Counted from the first letter of the stretch, positions 41,357-50,405 are shown. The stretch: 50,942 nucleotides of DNA from Pseudomonas trivialis (GCF_001439805.1 NZ_JYLK01000024.1:1-50942), one strand, 5' to 3'. Notes: generated by a model from the sequence alone, not told the origin. Numbers and translations are program-made.

Positions 41357-42427
41357 AATCGCCTGATGAATGTCCTGCAGCGCCATGATGCGTTGCGCGG
41401 CATTGAGTTTGATCGCCTCCTTGGGCATGCCGAACACCACGCAACTGGCCTCGTCCTGAGCCACCGTGGCGGCGCCGGCGTCGAGCATTTCCTTCAAGCC
41501 CCGCGCGCCGTCGTCGCCCATGCCGGTCATGATGATGCCGGTGGCGTTCTTGCCGGCAAACCGCGCCACCGAGCGAAACAGCACATCCACTGACGGGCGA
41601 TGGCGGTTGACCAGCGGGCCGTCGATCACCTGCGCGTGGTAGTAGGCGCCGCTGCGGGTCACCATCAGGTGCTTGCCACCGGGGGCGATCAGCGCCAGGC
41701 CCGGCAGGATGCGGTCGTTGTTGCGTGCCTCGCGCACTTCGATCTGGCACACACTGTTGAGCCGTTCGGCAAAGGACGCGGTGAATTTTTCCGGCATGTG
41801 CTGCACGATCACCATCCCCGGGCACACCCTCGGCAGCGCCGTCAGCACGGCCTCCAGCGCCTGGGTGCCGCCAGTGGAGGTGCCGATGGCAACGATGCGT
41901 TCGGTAGTCTGGGCCATGGCATGGCCATTGGCGGCGGGCAGGATCGCGTCGGCGCTGAGCTTGCTGGGCGGAGCGGGCGCGGCGGCTGGCCTGACGGCGC
42001 GTTTGCCGAGGTTCTTGACGTTGGAGTTGGCCGCCGCGCGGATCGCCGCCACCAGTTCGGCGGCCGAGTCGATCAGGAAGTTCTTCAGCCCGGTGGTGGG
42101 CTTGGTGATGATTTCCACGGCGCCGGCCGACAGCGCCTGCAACGAGGTTTCCGCGCCTTTCTGGGTCAGCGAGGAGCAGATCACCACCGGCGTCGGGCGC
42201 TCGCTCATGATTTTGCGCAGAAACGTGATGCCGTCCATGCGCGGCATTTCCACGTCCAGCACGATGACGTCCGGCCATTCGCGGGCGAGCTTGTCCATGG
42301 CGAAAATCGGGTCGGACGCCGCGCCCATCACATGGATGTCCGGCGTGTCGTTGAGGATCGCCAGCAGCACCTGACGCACCACGGCCGAGTCATCGACCAG
42401 CAGCACGCTGATTTTTTTGGTAGGCAT
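41345..42427 (-). CDS. cheB: chemotaxis protein-glutamate methylesterase CheB (360 aa)
   Basis: An N-terminal receiver (1-120) with D12-D13 and phospho-acceptor Asp58 (VIVLDVEMPRMDG) is joined by an Ala/Pro-rich linker to the methylesterase domain (about 170-355). The catalytic triad is visible: Ser in IGTSTGGTQAL, His in QHMPEKFTASFAERL and Asp in IMTGMGDDGARGL. It removes methyl groups from receptor glutamates once phosphorylated by CheA. It is the last gene of the nine-gene operon and abuts the cheD stop. Confidence 0.97.
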   Translation of the reverse strand: MPTKKISVLLVDDSAVVRQVLLAILNDTPDIHVMGAASDPIFAMDKLAREWPDVIVLDVEMPRMDGITFLRKIMSERPTPVVICSSLTQKGAETSLQALSAGAVEIITKPTTGLKNFLIDSAAELVAAIRAAANSNVKNLGKRAVRPAAAPAPPSKLSADAILPAANGHAMAQTTERIVAIGTSTGGTQALEAVLTALPRVCPGMVIVQHMPEKFTASFAERLNSVCQIEVREARNNDRILPGLALIAPGGKHLMVTRSGAYYHAQVIDGPLVNRHRPSVDVLFRSVARFAGKNATGIIMTGMGDDGARGLKEMLDAGAATVAQDEASCVVFGMPKEAIKLNAAQRIMALQDIHQAILYK

Positions 42428-42922
42428 TTATTGGAGTGTTCCCATTGGTTGGTGCCGGACCCAGACGTTGCCGTTCCACAGGTCGAACACAATCGTGCGA
42501 TAGCCGGTGCTGCCCATGTCCTGCGCGGTCAGGCGCAGGTGATGGCGCTCGGTCAGGGCCAGCGCTGCGCGGATGTTCAGGCTGGCCACGTCCTGCTCCG
42601 GCAGGCGGCGCTGCTGTTCGGGGAACATCTCGCCGCCGCCGAACAGCTTGACCTGATAGTCCTGCGCCCGCGTGCCGTTGACGTGGGCATGACGCAGCAG
42701 CAGCTCAAGCGCCTCGTCGCCGTACTTGCCGTCCAGCGGCTGGCCCTTGCGCAGGCGCGCCGGCAGCATGAAATGGCACATGCCGCCGATGCGCCGTTGC
42801 GGGTGCCAGAAGGTGAACGCCACGCAGGAGCCGAGCAGGGTGCGCAGGCGCATTGGCCGCGTCGCAAAGCTCACCTGGCCTGGCGCCAACACCACGTCGG
42901 GCGCATCGACGGGCTTTTTCAT
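42428..42922 (-). CDS. cheD: chemoreceptor glutamine deamidase CheD (164 aa)
   Basis: It has the CheD catalytic Cys33 in LLGSCVAFTFWHP and His50 in GGMCHFMLP, plus GGGEMFP and the central NGTRAQDYQVKLFG strand. It deamidates receptor glutamines to glutamates and often tunes CheB/CheC systems. The start overlaps the cheR stop (ATGA). cheR-cheD-cheB in this order is the arrangement of the P. aeruginosa che2 locus. Confidence 0.95.
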   Translation of the reverse strand: MKKPVDAPDVVLAPGQVSFATRPMRLRTLLGSCVAFTFWHPQRRIGGMCHFMLPARLRKGQPLDGKYGDEALELLLRHAHVNGTRAQDYQVKLFGGGEMFPEQQRRLPEQDVASLNIRAALALTERHHLRLTAQDMGSTGYRTIVFDLWNGNVWVRHQPMGTLQ

Positions 42923-43728
42923 GGCTTGCAGTAAATCGACGGCGCCACCAGTTTCAACGTGTCGTTGACGCCGTTGAGGCTTTCCGAGTGGCTGATGATG
43001 AAATGCCCGCCAGGCCTGAGCAGCGGCAACAGGCGCGCGACCACCTGGCTCTTGGTCTGCTGATCGAAATAGATCATCACGTTGCGCAGGAAGATCACGT
43101 CGAACTCGCCCAGGCCGGGCAGCGGCTCGTTGAGGTTGACCTGCACGAAATTGACCCGGCTGCGCAAACGCTTGTCGATCAGGAAGGTGCCCTCCTGGCG
43201 CCCGATGCCCTTGAGGCAGTATTTGCTCAACAGCGGCTGGGGCAGGGTGCCCGCGCGCTCCATCGCGTAATGCCCGCTGCGTGCCTTGGCCAGCACCTGG
43301 GTGCTGATGTCCGAGCCGATCACTTCCCACGGCGTGGTGCCCAGGCCTTCGGCCAGGGTCATCGCCAGGCTGTAGGGTTCTTCGCCGGAGGAACTGGCCG
43401 CGCTCCACACGCGAAACAGCTTGCCCGGCGCTGCTCTGGGCAGCACCTGCTGGCGCAGAAAATCAAAATGCTTGGGCTCACGGAAAAAATAGGTTTCGTT
43501 GGTGGTGAGCAAATCCAGCGCGACCTGCAGTTCGCCCTTGCGCTGGTCGCTCATGATCAGCTTGAAGTACTCCCCATAGCTCTCCAGCTCGTAATGCTTG
43601 AGGCGTTTGAACAGGCGTCCGGCCACCAGCGCCTTTTTTGCCGGCGACAGGTTGATGCCGGCCGCGCGGTACAGCCAGGACTGGAACTGACCGAACTCGC
43701 GGTCATCAAGCGACGAGGTATCTGGCAT
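42919..43728 (-). CDS. cheR: chemotaxis methyltransferase CheR (269 aa)
   Basis: A helical N-terminal domain (residues 1-80, basic helix SPAKKALVAGRLFKRLKHY) precedes a SAM-binding domain (about 85-265) with WSAASSSGEEPYSLAM, IGSDISTQVLAKA and VIFLRNVMIYFD. It methylates receptor glutamates using S-adenosylmethionine. It begins 9 nt after cheW and overlaps cheD by 4 nt. No TPR domain is fused. Confidence 0.96.
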   Translation of the reverse strand: MPDTSSLDDREFGQFQSWLYRAAGINLSPAKKALVAGRLFKRLKHYELESYGEYFKLIMSDQRKGELQVALDLLTTNETYFFREPKHFDFLRQQVLPRAAPGKLFRVWSAASSSGEEPYSLAMTLAEGLGTTPWEVIGSDISTQVLAKARSGHYAMERAGTLPQPLLSKYCLKGIGRQEGTFLIDKRLRSRVNFVQVNLNEPLPGLGEFDVIFLRNVMIYFDQQTKSQVVARLLPLLRPGGHFIISHSESLNGVNDTLKLVAPSIYCKP

Positions 43729-43737
43729 GACCGGGCC

Positions 43738-44277
43738 TCAACGCGCGTCGGCATCGAGTGCCGGCGCCTGGCCAGCCTCGGCGAGGCTGGACATCTCGTC
43801 GATGGACAGCACCTTGTCCACCTCCAGCACGATCACGAACTTGCCTTCGACCTTGGCCATGCCGCTGATGAAATCGGCGCGAATACGCGCGCCGAAGCTG
43901 GGCGGAGGCTCGATTTGCGCGGCCGGGATTTCCTGCACCGCCGACACAGTGTCCACCAGCAGCCCGATGTCCTGGGGCTGACCGTCTTCGGTACGGGCCT
44001 CAATGATGACCACGCAGGAGCGCCGGGTGATGGCCGAGTTCTGCCGGCCAAAGCGCGCCGACAGGTCCACCACCGGCACCACGGCGCCGCGCAGGTTGAT
44101 CACGCCACGCACGAACGCGGGCATCATCGGCACCACCGTCAGGCTGCCGTATTCGATAATTTCCTTGATGCCCAGAATGCCGATGGCGAACATCTCGCCG
44201 CCGAGCATGAAGGTCAGGTATTGCGCATCCTCGTCGACCGCAACCGCGGTATGACGGGAAGGGGTTACTGCGCCCAT
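43738..44277 (-). CDS. cheW: chemotaxis coupling protein CheW (179 aa)
   Basis: This is a single CheW domain (about residues 16-165) with YLTFMLGGEMFAIGILGIKE, the receptor/CheA contact VIPVV-like MMPAFVRGVINLRGAVVPVVDL, and a late KVEGKFVIVLEVDKVLS strand. It couples receptors to CheA. GGGAG precedes the start. It lies between the receptor and cheR in the operon, 36 nt after the receptor gene. Confidence 0.96.
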   Translation of the reverse strand: MGAVTPSRHTAVAVDEDAQYLTFMLGGEMFAIGILGIKEIIEYGSLTVVPMMPAFVRGVINLRGAVVPVVDLSARFGRQNSAITRRSCVVIIEARTEDGQPQDIGLLVDTVSAVQEIPAAQIEPPPSFGARIRADFISGMAKVEGKFVIVLEVDKVLSIDEMSSLAEAGQAPALDADAR

Positions 44278-44313
44278 GTGATTCTCCCTGTGAGCCCGTA
44301 GCGTCGCGTGCGA

Positions 44314-45969
44314 TCAGAAACGGGTGAATTCCGATTCGTCGGGGGCACTGGCCATGTTGTAGGCAAATGCCTTGCGCGGTGCCGGCGCGGCCTGGCGCGG
44401 CGGCTGGCGGTTGGTCTTGTTGCCGGTGTGCACCGCGCTGTTTTGCACCGTGGCCCTGGGCGACGCATCGAGCACGAAGAAGCTCATGGCCTGTTGCAGC
44501 TGTTCGGCCTGGCTGCTCATTTCTTCGGCGGTGGCGGCCAGCTCCTCGCTGCTCGAGGCGTTCTGCTGCGTCACCTGGTTGAGCTGGGTCATCGCCGTGT
44601 TGATCTGCGCGACGCCGGCGGCCTGCTCCTCGGAGGCGGCGCTGATTTCCTGCACCAGGTCGGAGGTCTTGTTGATCGACGGCACCATTTCGCCGAGCAG
44701 CTTGCCGGCGGTTTCGGCCATCTCCACGCTGCTGGAGGACAACTCGCCGATTTCCTGCGCGGCCACCTGGCTGCGTTCCGCCAGCTTGCGCACTTCGGCG
44801 GCCACCACCGCGAAGCCCTTGCCATGCTCGCCGGCCCGGGCCGCCTCGATGGCCGCGTTAAGGGCCAGCAGGTTGGTCTGGTAGGCGATGTCATCGATGA
44901 TGCTGATGCGCTGGGCGATTTTCTTCATCGCCACCACGGTCTGCTGCACCGATTCACCGCCTTCGGTGGCTTCCTTGGCAGCCTTGCTGGCCATGCCGTC
45001 GGTGACCTTGGCGTTCTCGGTGTTCTGGTTGATGCTGGCACTCATCTGCTCCACCGACGCGCTGGTTTCCTCGACGCTGGCGGCCTGCTCGCTGGTGGCC
45101 TGGCTCATCGATTGCGCGGTGGCGCTGACCTGTTCCGAGGCGCTGGCGAGGTTATCGGCGGCGTTGCGCACTTCGCCGATGATATGCGCCAGTTTGCCGA
45201 CCATGTTGCGCATGGCATTGAGCACCATGCCGGTTTCATCCTTGGCGCCGGGTTCGATCTGCGCGTTGAGGTTGCCATCGGCCAGTTGTTCGGCGGCAGT
45301 CGCTGCCTGTCGCAACGGGCGCGAGATGATCCGCGCGATGAACAGCGCCAGGCCCAGGCCAATCAGCAGCGCCGCGACCAATGCAGCAATGATCGACAGG
45401 CGCGCGCTTTCATACAACGCCGTGCCTTTGTCACCCGCGACCGTGGCGCCGGTGTCATTGAGCTCGACCATTTTTTGCAGGTTGGTGACTGCCTCTTCAA
45501 AGCGCAGCTTGGACTCGCCCTTGAGCAGTGCCCGCGCCGCTGTTTCCTGGTTCTGCCGGGACAGCTCCAGCAATTGCTTGCTGCTGGCCAGGTAAGCATC
45601 CCAACTGGTGTTCACGCTGTTGAAAAACTGACGATCCTCATCGCTGACGATCAGCTTTTCGTAGGTGCCCATACGGGTTTCGAGTTGCTGGTTCGCTTCG
45701 GCGGCCTCTCGTTCCATCTGTGCCTTTTCCTCGGCGGTCTCGGCGCTGAGATGGCGGTATTCCTTCAAACGATAGTTGGCGGCATAAAAACGCATGCCGG
45801 CCGCTGCGCGCACCGATGGCAACCAGTTGCTCTTGATGTCCTGAGCGGCCTGATTGACGGCACCCAGCTGCATGATGGCGAAAACGCCCATGCCCGCCGT
45901 CAGCGCGAGGACCAGCAGGAACGAGCTGATCAGCTTGGTGGAAATTTTTAGATCGTAGAACCATTTCAT
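44314..45969 (-). CDS. methyl-accepting chemotaxis receptor (551 aa)
   Basis: A classic receptor: TM1 (about 10-32), a helical periplasmic four-helix-bundle-type ligand domain (about 35-185; NWLPSVRAAAGMRFYAANYRL), TM2 (about 188-210), HAMP (about 212-265), then the signalling domain with hairpin tip motif IIDDIAYQTNLLALNAAIEAARAGE starting near residue 370. Heptads with EE and QE methylation sites flank the tip. The C-terminus ends in SEFTRF after a flexible stretch, which may act as a CheR/CheB tether. GGAGG lies 9 nt before the ATG. In the P. aeruginosa che2 cluster this slot is held by the haem PAS receptor Aer2; this one has no PAS domain. Confidence 0.94.
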   Translation of the reverse strand: MKWFYDLKISTKLISSFLLVLALTAGMGVFAIMQLGAVNQAAQDIKSNWLPSVRAAAGMRFYAANYRLKEYRHLSAETAEEKAQMEREAAEANQQLETRMGTYEKLIVSDEDRQFFNSVNTSWDAYLASSKQLLELSRQNQETAARALLKGESKLRFEEAVTNLQKMVELNDTGATVAGDKGTALYESARLSIIAALVAALLIGLGLALFIARIISRPLRQAATAAEQLADGNLNAQIEPGAKDETGMVLNAMRNMVGKLAHIIGEVRNAADNLASASEQVSATAQSMSQATSEQAASVEETSASVEQMSASINQNTENAKVTDGMASKAAKEATEGGESVQQTVVAMKKIAQRISIIDDIAYQTNLLALNAAIEAARAGEHGKGFAVVAAEVRKLAERSQVAAQEIGELSSSSVEMAETAGKLLGEMVPSINKTSDLVQEISAASEEQAAGVAQINTAMTQLNQVTQQNASSSEELAATAEEMSSQAEQLQQAMSFFVLDASPRATVQNSAVHTGNKTNRQPPRQAAPAPRKAFAYNMASAPDESEFTRF

Positions 45970-46000
45970 CGGGGGCAACCTCCATGGAATTGCAAATACA

Positions 46001-48034
46001 TCAGCGAACAACGACCGAGGGCGACTGAGGCGCCTGGGCCGTACGGGCTTCCAGTTGTACGATTTGGCTGAGCAGGGCGGGCACGTCCAGAATCAACGCC
46101 ACGGCACCGCTGCCCAGGATGGTTGAGCCGCTGATGCCGCGCAGTGCGCCAAACAGCTTGCCCAGGGGTTTGATCACGGTCTGGAACTCGCCCAGCAGGT
46201 CGTCCACCACCAGCCCGGCCTTGTGCTCGGCGTAACGCACCACCACCACATTCTGGCGCCGCGCCGGCGGGCCTTCGTGGCTGAAGTGCTCACGCAGGTC
46301 CACCAGCGGCAACACCTCGCCGCGCAGGTCCAGATAACCCTGGTCGCGGCTCGACTGGCGCTGGTGTTCGTCCAGCTCGATGCATTCCTGCACCATGTCC
46401 AGTGGAATCACGTAGGTGGACTGATCGATCCCGACCAGAAAACCGTTGATGATCGCCAGGGTCAGCGGCAGGCGAATACGCACCACCGTGCCCTGGCCGG
46501 GGCGACTGTCCAGATCGACGGTGCCGCGCAGCAACGTAATGTTGCGCTTGACCACGTCCATGCCGACGCCACGACCGGACAGGTTGGTGACCGCCTCGGC
46601 GGTGGAAAACCCGGCCTCGAAGATCAGGTTGTAAATCTCCTGATCGGTGAGTTGCGCGCCGCTGGCGACCAGCCCGCGCTCCTGGGCTTTTTCGAGGATG
46701 CGCTCGCGGTTGAGCCCGGCACCGTCGTCGGCGATTTCGATGACGATGCTGCCGGAGTCGTGGTAGGCATTCAGGCTCAGGTGGCCCTTGCTCGGTTTGC
46801 CCGCCGCGCGCCGCGCTGCGGCATTTTCGATGCCGTGGTCCATGGCATTGCGCAGCAGGTGCATCAGCGGGTCGCCGATCTTTTCCACCACCGTTTTGTC
46901 CAGTTCGGTTTCCGCGCCACTGATGAGCAGGTCGATGTCCTTGCCCAGTTCCTGGCTGACGTCGCGCACCACGCGGCGAAAGCGGTTGAAGGTATCGCCG
47001 ATGGGGATCATGCGCAGGTGCAGGGCGCCATCGAGGATCTCTTCCACCAGCCCGGATACAGTGGACGTGGCTTCCTGCAACGGATCGTTGTTGCACGAAC
47101 GCGCCAGCAGGCTGGCGCCGGCGCTGGCGATCACCAGTTCGCCGACCAGGTTGATCAGCTCATCGAGTTTGTCGGCGTTGACCCGCACATAGTTGCCATC
47201 GCGGGGTTTTGCCTCGCTGTTCGTCGCCACGCGCTGAGGGGCCGGCGCCAGGTGCTCCGGTTGCGCCACCAGTTCGGTGCCGCTGGGCGGTTCCTCAGCC
47301 GGTGTGTCGTCGATGGCGCTGATGTGCACGTCACAGTCGTCGCGCACGAAATCGAAGACTTCGTTGAGCGTGGCGTGGCTGGCCGCCGAACGCAGGTCGA
47401 TCTCAAAGCCCAGGTAGCAGCTTTCCGCGTCCCAACTGTCCAGCGGCGGAAGGCGGTCGGTCAGGGTGGTGACCTGCAGTATCTGGCCCAGGGTGTCGAG
47501 GTAGCGCAGAAAGGACAGCGGGTCCATGCCGTTACGGAACACGTCCACGCCAAAACGCAGGGAAATGTGCCACAGCATCTCACCTTGCCCGCTGTTGACC
47601 ACGGCAGTCATCGGCACGTCAGGCATCGCGGGCTCTGCGCCCTGATAGGCACTCAGCGCCTGGCGCAGCGCCGCTTCGCGCGCCAGCGCCGGTGCTTGCA
47701 GCGCTTCACCTCGGCTGGCCACCACGTCGATCAACTCAAGCATGTGATCGCCGGATTTGAGCAGCACCGCGATCAACGCGGCGTCGACTGCCACACTGGC
47801 ATCGCGCAGTCGGTCGAGCACGTCTTCGACGATATGGGTAAAGCTCACGATCGGCTCCAGGCCGAACAGGCCGGCGGAGCCCTTGATGGTGTGTGCGGCG
47901 CGGAACACCGCGCCGATCGCATCCTGATCGCCAGGTTCGCTTTCCAGTTGCAGCAGGGATTGCTCCATGGCCTGCAACAGTTCGCGTGCTTCGACGATAA
48001 AAGTCTGTTGTGCCTGATCGAGGTTAATACTCAC
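46001..48034 (-). CDS. cheA: chemotaxis histidine kinase CheA (677 aa)
   Basis: P1 Hpt domain with phospho-accepting His48 in FRAAHTIKGSAGLFGLE; a P2-like and linker region to about residue 290; P3 dimerisation; P4 ATPase (about 340-545) with HLLRNAMDHGIE, ADDGAGLNRERIL and GRGVGMDVVKRNI; P5 CheW-like domain (about 550-675). The GTG at 48034 (AAGGAG 9 nt before) is chosen because MSINLDQAQQTFIVEA is the family N-terminus; another GTG at 48094 overlaps the STAS gene. It phosphorylates CheY and CheB. The presence of one CheA, CheY, CheW, CheR, CheD and CheB makes a complete system. Confidence 0.96.
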   Translation of the reverse strand: MSINLDQAQQTFIVEARELLQAMEQSLLQLESEPGDQDAIGAVFRAAHTIKGSAGLFGLEPIVSFTHIVEDVLDRLRDASVAVDAALIAVLLKSGDHMLELIDVVASRGEALQAPALAREAALRQALSAYQGAEPAMPDVPMTAVVNSGQGEMLWHISLRFGVDVFRNGMDPLSFLRYLDTLGQILQVTTLTDRLPPLDSWDAESCYLGFEIDLRSAASHATLNEVFDFVRDDCDVHISAIDDTPAEEPPSGTELVAQPEHLAPAPQRVATNSEAKPRDGNYVRVNADKLDELINLVGELVIASAGASLLARSCNNDPLQEATSTVSGLVEEILDGALHLRMIPIGDTFNRFRRVVRDVSQELGKDIDLLISGAETELDKTVVEKIGDPLMHLLRNAMDHGIENAAARRAAGKPSKGHLSLNAYHDSGSIVIEIADDGAGLNRERILEKAQERGLVASGAQLTDQEIYNLIFEAGFSTAEAVTNLSGRGVGMDVVKRNITLLRGTVDLDSRPGQGTVVRIRLPLTLAIINGFLVGIDQSTYVIPLDMVQECIELDEHQRQSSRDQGYLDLRGEVLPLVDLREHFSHEGPPARRQNVVVVRYAEHKAGLVVDDLLGEFQTVIKPLGKLFGALRGISGSTILGSGAVALILDVPALLSQIVQLEARTAQAPQSPSVVVR

Positions 48035-48074
48035 CTGGACACTCCTTGTTGTGCATTGAACGGAGAGGCGGGCG

Positions 48075-48362
48075 CTAGAAGGCGACGCCGCCACACAACG
48101 TGAAGGTTTGCTCGACCGCCTGGCTTTGGCCGGCGAGGCTCAGGGCCGTGCCGCGGTGCTCGGCTTCGCGGTGGAGCACCGCGAGCAATTGCAGGCCGGC
48201 GCCGTCCATCTCGGTGACCTGGGACAGGTCGAGCGCCAGGCGCGGCGCCGCGCCCAGTTGCGGCAGCAGCGCGGCGGCCAGCTCGGCCACGGTGTAGATC
48301 GTCAGTTCACCGTCGATGCCCACGCAGGTGGTGTCGTCAACGGTTTCGCAGGTAATCGGCAT
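48075..48362 (-). CDS. STAS-domain protein in chemotaxis operon (95 aa)
   Basis: This small protein matches the STAS fold of anti-anti-sigma factors (ELTIYTVAELAAALLPQL; RLALDLSQVTEMDGAGLQLL). Usually a Ser follows the Asp of the DS(S/A)G motif and is phosphorylated; here it reads Asp53-Gly54-Ala-Gly, so the phospho-acceptor is lost. GGAGG precedes the ATG. The gene lies between cheY and cheA. It probably acts as a binding adaptor within the receptor array rather than as a phospho-switch; that is inference. Confidence 0.85.
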   Translation of the reverse strand: MPITCETVDDTTCVGIDGELTIYTVAELAAALLPQLGAAPRLALDLSQVTEMDGAGLQLLAVLHREAEHRGTALSLAGQSQAVEQTFTLCGGVAF

Positions 48363-48387
48363 GGGAGGCCCTCCATGGCGCCAGTGG

Positions 48388-48756
48388 TCAGGGGAGGATC
48401 AGTTTGGACACCGCCGCCAGCATCTGCGCCGGCTGGAACGGCTTGACCACCCAGGCTTTGGCACCCGCCGCCTGGCCTTCGGCCTTTTTCGATTCCTGGG
48501 ACTCGGTGGTCAGCATGATGATCGGCGTGAACTTGTAGTTGGCCAGCTTCTTGACCTCCTTGACGAAGGTGATGCCGTCCATGTTCGGCATGTTCACGTC
48601 ACTGATGATCAAGTGGACCTTCTGCCCGGTGAGCTTGCCCAACGCATCCCGGCCGTCGCAGGCCTCGATCACGTCGTAACCGGCGCTTTTCAAGGCAATG
48701 CCGACCACCTGTCGCACGCTGCTGGAGTCGTCGACCACTAATACATTCTTCGCCAT
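48388..48756 (-). CDS. cheY: chemotaxis response regulator CheY (122 aa)
   Basis: A single receiver domain with acidic D9-D10, phospho-acceptor Asp53 in LIISDVNMPNMDG, the switch Thr-Thr in IIMLTTES and Lys in WVVKPFQP. The ATG at 48756 follows AAGGAG at 7 nt, an excellent start; upstream in-frame ATGs are rejected. It is phosphorylated by the CheA of this operon. Target could be a flagellar motor or another output, since no motor gene is here. Confidence 0.95.
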   Translation of the reverse strand: MAKNVLVVDDSSSVRQVVGIALKSAGYDVIEACDGRDALGKLTGQKVHLIISDVNMPNMDGITFVKEVKKLANYKFTPIIMLTTESQESKKAEGQAAGAKAWVVKPFQPAQMLAAVSKLILP

Positions 48757-48766
48757 GGTGTGCTCC

Positions 48767-49975
48767 TTAAAAGAAGGTGATGTCTTGAGAATTCTGTGAC
48801 GCGGCCGCTTCGCCATGGTGGGTGCGGCGTTGTTCGTCGGTGGCGTAGGTGGCCTCCATGCTCGCCAGCCATTGGCGCGCATCGACGACCAGCACCTGGT
48901 CCGGCGATTGACTGGCCTGCAACAGGTGTTCGTGCAGGGCGTGCATGTTGTCGCGCACGTGGCTGAGGATCTGGCTGACCCGGTCCTGGAACTGCAGGTT
49001 GACCAGCACCTCGGTCATCTCGTCGCGAATGCCGTAGCTTTCCTGCTTGAGCAGGTCGGCGGAGTCGGCCAGGCGCCCGGTGATGTTCTGGAAGCGCTCG
49101 AGCACCTGCTGGATGCTCTGCTCGGACGCGGCAACGGAGTGGCTGTCCTGGTCGGCGCTGCTGGAGGCTGCCTGCACCAGTTGGGTGATGGCGTTGTTAA
49201 TGATGTCGACCTTGGCCGACATCTGCTGGCCGGTCTCGCTGGATTTGCTCGACAGACTGCGCACCGCATCGGCTACCACCGCAAAGCCGCGACCGGCTTC
49301 TCCGGCGCGTGCGGCCTCGATGGCGGCGTTGAGCGCCAGCAGGTTGGTCTGCGCGGCAATGGCCGCGACATCGGCGGCCATGGTGCGCAGTTCGCCGGTA
49401 TAGGCCGTGAGGCTGCGCACCTGAGTCAGGGTCTGGTCACGGCTGGTTTGGGTGGCCTTGAGCGAATCGATGACCTGGCTCAACTCGCTGTCGCTGCTGG
49501 CCAGCTCCTTGAGCGCGCCGTCGGCGGCCTGCCCATCCAGCTCGCCAGCGGCGTGCTGCGAGGCCTGCACGGTGTCCTGCAAACGCGCGGAAATCCCGGT
49601 GAAGCGATTGGCCAGGCTCACAATGGCGTCTTCGGTCTGCTGCCGTGAACTCTCCACCTGCTTGGCCCAGATCGGCATGGCGCCGAGCAGGATCTCATCG
49701 AGTTGCGCGCGTGAGTCCACACCCTGCTGGCCGGTCTGCGCCGCTGAAGCGTCTGCCAGCGTTACAGCGCGTTGCACCGCGTCACCCTGGGCGCGTGCGC
49801 TCCACGCGCAGACAGCGAGGCTGATCAACAGCAGCACGGTGCAGGCCACAAGGTTGGCCGGGGTGGTGGACTGCGACAGTATCCAGATGACAGCGGGGAT
49901 GACCGGGATGAAAGCGAACCAACGAAAACGCGGATGACCGGCAAGGGCAGTACGGCTGGGTTGACTCAGGGGCAT
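48767..49975 (-). CDS. transmembrane chemoreceptor without periplasmic sensor domain (402 aa)
   Basis: Two adjacent N-terminal hydrophobic helices (about residues 17-36 and 40-60) with almost no loop between them anchor a long cytoplasmic coiled coil. The receptor tip is AAIAAQTNLLALNAAIEAARAGE starting near residue 204. The C-terminal region is an unusual helical extension (LNFQFQDRVSQIL-like: VLVNLQFQDRVSQILSHVRD) ending QDITFF, and no HAMP is evident. It may sense membrane state or a cytosolic signal. AAGGAC precedes the ATG. It is the first gene of the nine-gene operon, corresponding in place to the transducer of the P. aeruginosa che2 locus. Confidence 0.9.
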   Translation of the reverse strand: MPLSQPSRTALAGHPRFRWFAFIPVIPAVIWILSQSTTPANLVACTVLLLISLAVCAWSARAQGDAVQRAVTLADASAAQTGQQGVDSRAQLDEILLGAMPIWAKQVESSRQQTEDAIVSLANRFTGISARLQDTVQASQHAAGELDGQAADGALKELASSDSELSQVIDSLKATQTSRDQTLTQVRSLTAYTGELRTMAADVAAIAAQTNLLALNAAIEAARAGEAGRGFAVVADAVRSLSSKSSETGQQMSAKVDIINNAITQLVQAASSSADQDSHSVAASEQSIQQVLERFQNITGRLADSADLLKQESYGIRDEMTEVLVNLQFQDRVSQILSHVRDNMHALHEHLLQASQSPDQVLVVDARQWLASMEATYATDEQRRTHHGEAAASQNSQDITFF

Positions 49976-50114
49976 GAGTTCGGTCCTTGAACAGCGTTGC
50001 GGATGTAAACGACATAGGGGTTATCTGCGCAGTGCGTCACAACTTTAGGCACCGCGTGTGCCTTCCGTCTGGTTTGTGAACGTGGTGTGACCGGTCAGTG
50101 TCGAAAAATTTCAC

Positions 50115-50249
50115 TGTGGCGAGCGGGCTTGCCCCGCGTTGGGCTGCGCAGCAGACCCAAAACCATGCTCTGCATAGTGTCAGGTAGACCGAGAGATTCT
50201 TAATTGGGGGCGCTTCGCGCCCCAACGCGGGGCAAGCCCGCTCGCCACA
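50115..50249. repeat. REPIN, copy 4 (reverse orientation of copy 2), with extra partial arms
   Basis: A 135-bp inverted REP pair; its reverse complement follows copy 2, including CTACCTGACACTATGC against CTGATACTGC and the GCGAAGCGCCCCCAAT arm. Partial arms (AAGCCCGCTTGCCACA) follow to about 50286. The 430-nt gap between the receptor and the MvaT-like gene (49976-50405) holds this element and, at its right end, the likely mvaT promoter region; I see no other gene there. Confidence 0.9.
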
Positions 50250-50405
50250 ACAAGCACGTTCGCCACAGCAAGCCCGCTTGCCACAATAAGTCAGCTCGCC
50301 GGAAATAAACGCTGTTGCTGCGCGCTACATTCGATTGATACTTCTGCCTTGTTCAAGTGTCCATTTGAATGTGCCGCACAATTATTCACTCTCCAGGAAA
50401 TGCCC

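Noticed and set aside
44308..45951. Long open frame antisense to the chemoreceptor
   Set aside because: The repetitive sequence reflects the opposite strand of the receptor's coiled coil; no independent start signal.
46223..48103. Long open frame antisense to cheA
   Set aside because: Low-complexity composition (His, Gln, Arg, Asp), no family motif and complete overlap with an unmistakable CheA.
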